Of a stretch of DNA of 64,000 bases, positions 59,104-64,000 are shown one piece after another. How positions within the stretch are numbered: position 1 is the first letter of the stretch; each line of letters opens with the position of its first letter. This DNA comes from Hippophae tibetana. Taxonomy: Eukaryota > Streptophyta > Magnoliopsida > Rosales > Elaeagnaceae. The position numbers and the translations under genes are program-made. The stretch covers positions 17,847,501 through 17,911,500 of the forward strand of contig CM072801.1 in NCBI GenBank assembly GCA_037013495.1. The letters run 5' to 3'. The notes beneath the pieces were generated by a model. That model was given only the letters and a program-made list of their open reading frames with translations, was not told where the DNA came from and did no database searches.

Positions 59104-61671
59104 GTTCTGAACATCTATTAATTAAAAAGTAAAAACATTTATATGAAAAAAAAATATCCATCAACTTTTTTTCCATATAGATGTTTTTTCTTTTCTAACT
59201 AATTAATAAATATTTGAGATTTAAGAAAAAAAATGTAATAATTAATGAATAAATATCATATTTATTTAAAGAAAAAAAGCAATAAAAATGATAATTTCTT
59301 ATTAAAGTGTGAAAGATATGAAATACAAAAAGAACGATATTAGGAAACCAATATTCGATTTTGTCATAATATAAAGTTACAACTCTAATTAACCACTAGA
59401 AATAAAGAAATTGATAAAAATCTACAACTCTATCAAGATGTTACATATTATACAATTCTGTCAAATTTGGGGACCATCCATGGTCTTTGAATGACTCATT
59501 CTCATGGCCTTTGCATGACTCCACTCATGAAAAAAGTGTGATTTTGTTATTCCATCTTACAGATTATACATTTAATTATATATTAAATTGTTATTATCGA
59601 AAAAAAAAATGTTCTTATTTTAGATGATATAACTCCGTCTCATTATCATATACTAAGTTTGAATTTTATTCCTTTTCAACCTTTATTTTGTTAGGCTGAG
59701 GTAAACCATGTAATTACATTATTTTTACTCAAATATTAATTTATTAAGAATTATTAGAGTTTAACAAACAAAATGTTGTATTCTTATTTGACTTTTATTT
59801 TGAAGTTGTTCACAAAGCATAGTGTGTTATATTTTTGTTTGATTTTGAATTTGTTAATAAAATTTAAAAAATAATTTGAAAATTTTACATTTTAATTAAC
59901 ATACAATAAAAAAACCTCATATTTAACGAAAACATGTTTTACTTGTGGCATAGTTTATATAAAATAAAATGAGAGATAATAATTATATACAACTTTTCTA
60001 TTTGGATCTTTCCTAATTCAAAAAAACTCACAAAACCTCTAGTTGTTATTTTTTCTACAAATACTTTGATACTTATGATTCATTATATAAGCTAGATTTC
60101 GGATACTTTGGTAATTCGTGTCAGTGTGTGTTTGACACTTGTCCATACAAAATATATTCTTTTAATAGAAAAGAATGGTTCATTAAGTTCATGTATGTAA
60201 GTGTGTTGTATAATAGTATTATAAATTAACTATAGCATCTACTGTTGTTTTGTTTTATTTAAAAAAATAGTCATATGTAGTTTCATTACCTTTTAGGAAA
60301 ATATATATATATATATATATATATATAATAAAAATTCATAAACATTTGAAAAAAAAAAATTTGTTTAATTAGAAAATGGCTCAATAAGTTTATGGCAATC
60401 ATGCGTTGTTTGTTAGTTTCAAATTGAGTGAATAAAATAATAATAATAATAATAATAATAAATTGTATTTTAAGAGATTTGTTTGTATTATCATGTTATA
60501 TAGTGTATAATCTATTAATTAAATGAATTAGGTGTGTAATTTTATATTGTGTTAACTTAATATTAACCATCATGTTGGTGTTAAAAATTGTTACTTTTAC
60601 TTACATTATCATTTAAAAAGAAAATATAAAGGTAAATATAAAACAAAAAAGTATTTACAAAATAACAATATAACTAAACAATAAAAAATGAAAAAATAAA
60701 AATAAAAAAGAGGTCTTTATGAATAAAGAAATATTAGTAATTATTTTTTATAATTTGTTTGATTACAGCTTTTAATTTCCCAAAAAAAACTCATATTTAT
60801 TTTTCTGATACAACTGAGATTTAAAATGACAATGATGAGGGTTAAATTTTACCAAAAATATTCTAAGATATTATTATTAATAATAAAAGTTTTGTTAATT
60901 TTCAAAAGAATTGTAGGCCAATAAAATTATCAAAATTTTATTAAATTTTCAAAAATATTAAAAGAATCTATTAGTTATTTTTAAACTAAATTTCTTATTT
61001 AATGCATATAATTTAAGGGGTAGATACTCTACTTATTTATACTATTTTTAAATCTACATTCAATGTATGTAAAATTTGAAATTATTAATAGAATGAATAT
61101 TTTAACTTTTAGATTAATAATGTATATTTTAGATATGATAAGTAGAAATAATGACAAATAGATTATCATATTCCATAATTAAATGTATGCATGCAATGTT
61201 TATTTTGATAAATAAATATAAAATAGTTGGTTAAATGTTTGAATTAATTATTTAAATTAATAAATAAAAAATTAGAATTTTGTCAGTATTTATAGTAAAT
61301 ATATTTGTTTTTGCTAATAAGTAAATAAATTTTATTAGTAACATAAACAAAATTGTTATACTAAATTCAAACATTTTTCTAATTTAATAGAAATGATTTA
61401 AAAAATATAACTAAATAAATATATTTAATTATAAATTATTATTTTTAAATAAATAAGAAAACTACTATATATCACAAATATATTACCATTTCAACTAATA
61501 TTTCTTGTTTAATATAGTTTAATGAGTTAGATTATATTATTTATGTTACATCTCAAATTTAAAATAGGTAGCATTTTCAAATAACTAAAATTAAATATAA
61601 ACCACATTTATAATAAAAAAATAGTATTAATTAATTTAAAATTATTAATTATTTTTAATTTAAAAAAATGT

Positions 61672-61702
<31 letters not shown>

Positions 61703-64000
61703 AGTAAAATATGTTCAATTATTGAGTTTTTTGAGATATTAGCTATCAATAACTTAAAATTTTAAAATTCAAATAAGACAATTTTATTTTATGTTCATAA
61801 TTTATGTATAATTTTATAAATATTATACTTAAAAATTTAATTAATAAGATCTGAGATTCATGTGTCTTTTCTCAACTCCAAATATCTACGCATAAGACTT
61901 CATCGACAATGTCACGGTAATATGTATATTATCAAGTGATACTTAATTTACATAAAATAAATTTTTCTACCATTAAAATTGAGATTGTTACAAAAATAAT
62001 ATCGAATTTTGATTTGTTAATTTCATATCATTAACTTTACAACATTAAATTTTTGATTACTTTCATACCATTAAACTTTACAAAATGTTACAAAAATATC
62101 ACCATCATCAATCAATTAACGATAAGTTATATGTATATTGATGGTATTTTTATTACTCTTATACAATTAAACTTAATAAATATATGTGTAAAGTTTAATT
62201 GTATGATAGTAACGAAAATAATATTTTTATAACATTTGTGAAATTTAATGATATATAAATAATAAATTAAAATTCGATGATATTTTTGTAATAAATTCTT
62301 TTCTAAAGTTTCATCGTACGAAAACTTATTCTATATAAATTTTATCAACACTAATTGTGGAGACATTATTATAACGTGGTAGACGTTTTCATTGTAAGAC
62401 ACAACCACTTTTAATTTATTACAAAATTATGAGACTAAATGGAAAGTGAAAATCACTAATTAATGACTGTGCATGTACTCAACTTGATATAAAGCTAGAT
62501 TGTACTGGATTTCAAACTGAAGAAACAGTTGATCCTTCAATCTTGAGCCAATCTGATCGAGTTTGCCTTCTGAAAAATGGTGAACCCGTGTACGCTTATG
62601 ACCAAATAACCTTTACTTATGCTTCAGATAAATCTTTCCATTTTGCTCCTCTTTCCTCCCAAATTTATTGCTCGTAAGCCATTATTGTTATGAAAGCACC
62701 CCTCAAAAGCTAGCCATTTTATGAAATTAATTTTATATTACAATGCATGTAGTACTTTCTTAATTATATAAAGAATCCCCCCGATTTCATAAGAATATAA
62801 TTTCATTTTTTGACCCCTAAAAACATCGGTTTTTTTATTTGCTATATAAAAATGCAAATGTTTATTTAAGTACTAATATTAAGTGAAAATTTTACTTTAA
62901 ATTTTTTGATATTTTTTATTTTAATTGATTAATTGTATTAATGAAGTGTTTTGATATACTATTTTAGTCAAAAATTATCAAATTTGATCAAAACATTTAA
63001 GTCATTATAGGAGCACATCTTTATAACTTCATATATGGCATATGAGACTTAAATGTTTGATCAAAATATTTAATTAAAAACTATTTTAATAATAAAAGTA
63101 ATCAATTGAAACAAAAAATATTAAAAATAGTAAATTAAAAAAATTTACACATGTTACTACCTAATTGAACCATTGCCCTAAAAAAATGCATATAGTATTA
63201 TATTTTTTACATTATAAAAAAATGGTGATACCAAGGATACTAAACTTATATTTTTGGGATATTTGTATCCTAAATTTGCAATTAATACACTTAGTCTTAC
63301 TTAATAACAAAAAAATATTACATTCTAATCCTTAAATTTTAATATGTTAGGGATTAAAGTGTCATTTTTTGTACATAATATCCTAAATTTTTAGAGTATA
63401 GGAACTAAAATACATCGATTAAATTTTTAATCAAAGTATCTTAAATACATCATTTTAAGGACCACATCAATAATTTTTTCCTAAAACAAATAAATATATC
63501 GCAAACTTATCTACAAAAAGGGTTATATTATGCAATTAAATTTAAAATAATTACATCATTTAATCCTATAACTATTACTCATTTTAGGATGTGGTACCGT
63601 GTAGGTAACTAAGATTATGTTATTTAGTCTCTTAGATTATAAATGTTGTTATTTAACACTTTAGTTATGGGAAAAGGAGATTATTTAATTATATTATATT
63701 ATTTTAATGATTTTTTATTAATATTATTATTTTATGTCAAGTGATTCAAAAGTGATTAAAGTATGAGTTTCTAACTATGATAAAATTGAAATAACTCAAT
63801 AACAATTAATAAAATATTAAAATAAATATTTGTTTTATTTTTTATATTAATTATTATTTTATCATTGTTAAATATTCATATTTTAACCACTTTTAATCAT
63901 TTAATAGAAAAATCATTAAGTAATATAATTTATTCTTATTTAATCTATTTTTCATAAATAAGTGACTACATAAAAAATATAATTTAAAGATTAAATTATA
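59104..64000. other. AT-rich intergenic DNA
   Basis: No gene was recognised on either strand. Microsatellites: AT near 60301-60327 and 61671-61696, AAT near 60438-60461. The less AT-rich patch at 62455-62690 has no sustained frame. Confidence 0.5.

Noticed and set aside
62455..62690. Less AT-rich patch as a gene fragment
   Set aside because: No sustained frame, splice structure or recognisable motif on either strand.

Overview
The window is nuclear DNA from a flowering plant, most likely a eudicot. It is AT-rich, the genes have many short exons with GT-AG introns, and most of the rest is decayed retrotransposon. I cannot name the species. Two host genes are supported, both on the + strand. 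Nearly everything else is Ty1/copia, Ty3/gypsy or DNA-transposon debris, plus AT-rich sequence with nothing recognisable.

Region 1 (1-13752) holds the 3' part of a gene for an SLC35F5/EamA-type membrane transporter. Seven coding exons join in frame from 1940 to the stop at 13752. The first coding exon is not in the window, or I cannot see it. One intron (3670-3574 numbering aside, the large one at 3674-12450) carries about 8.6 kb of dead copia sequence: the 5' half of one element joined to the 3' part of another. A hAT-like non-autonomous element lies upstream at 177-1229.

Region 2 (13753-43900) is a repeat desert. It contains a small minus-strand gypsy-like element (18675-21140) and a fragment of a relative (17090-17900). 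A plus-strand gypsy element (22485 to about 33060) has a second, minus-strand LTR element (about 25045-30746) nested inside it. That nested element carries a Tourist/Harbinger-like MITE with telomere-like internal repeats (27321-28185). An Athila-like gag remnant lies at 34828-37715, followed by about 6 kb of very AT-rich DNA with a 736-bp tandem duplication.

Region 3 (43950-52276) is a complete TOPLESS-related corepressor gene. I could trace 24 coding exons with consistent phases giving 1066 codons. One intron contains a solo LTR whose last bases now form the splice acceptor.

Region 4 (52464-57521) is a nearly full-length but inactive Tnt1/Tork-like copia element. It lies antisense about 190 bp after the TOPLESS-related stop codon. 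A second copy of the telomere-like MITE follows at 58361-59100, and AT-rich DNA without recognisable genes fills the rest.

I found no new biological system. The most interesting observations are two places where an LTR landed exactly on an exon-intron boundary and its terminal bases complete the splice site, so both host genes appear still able to be spliced.
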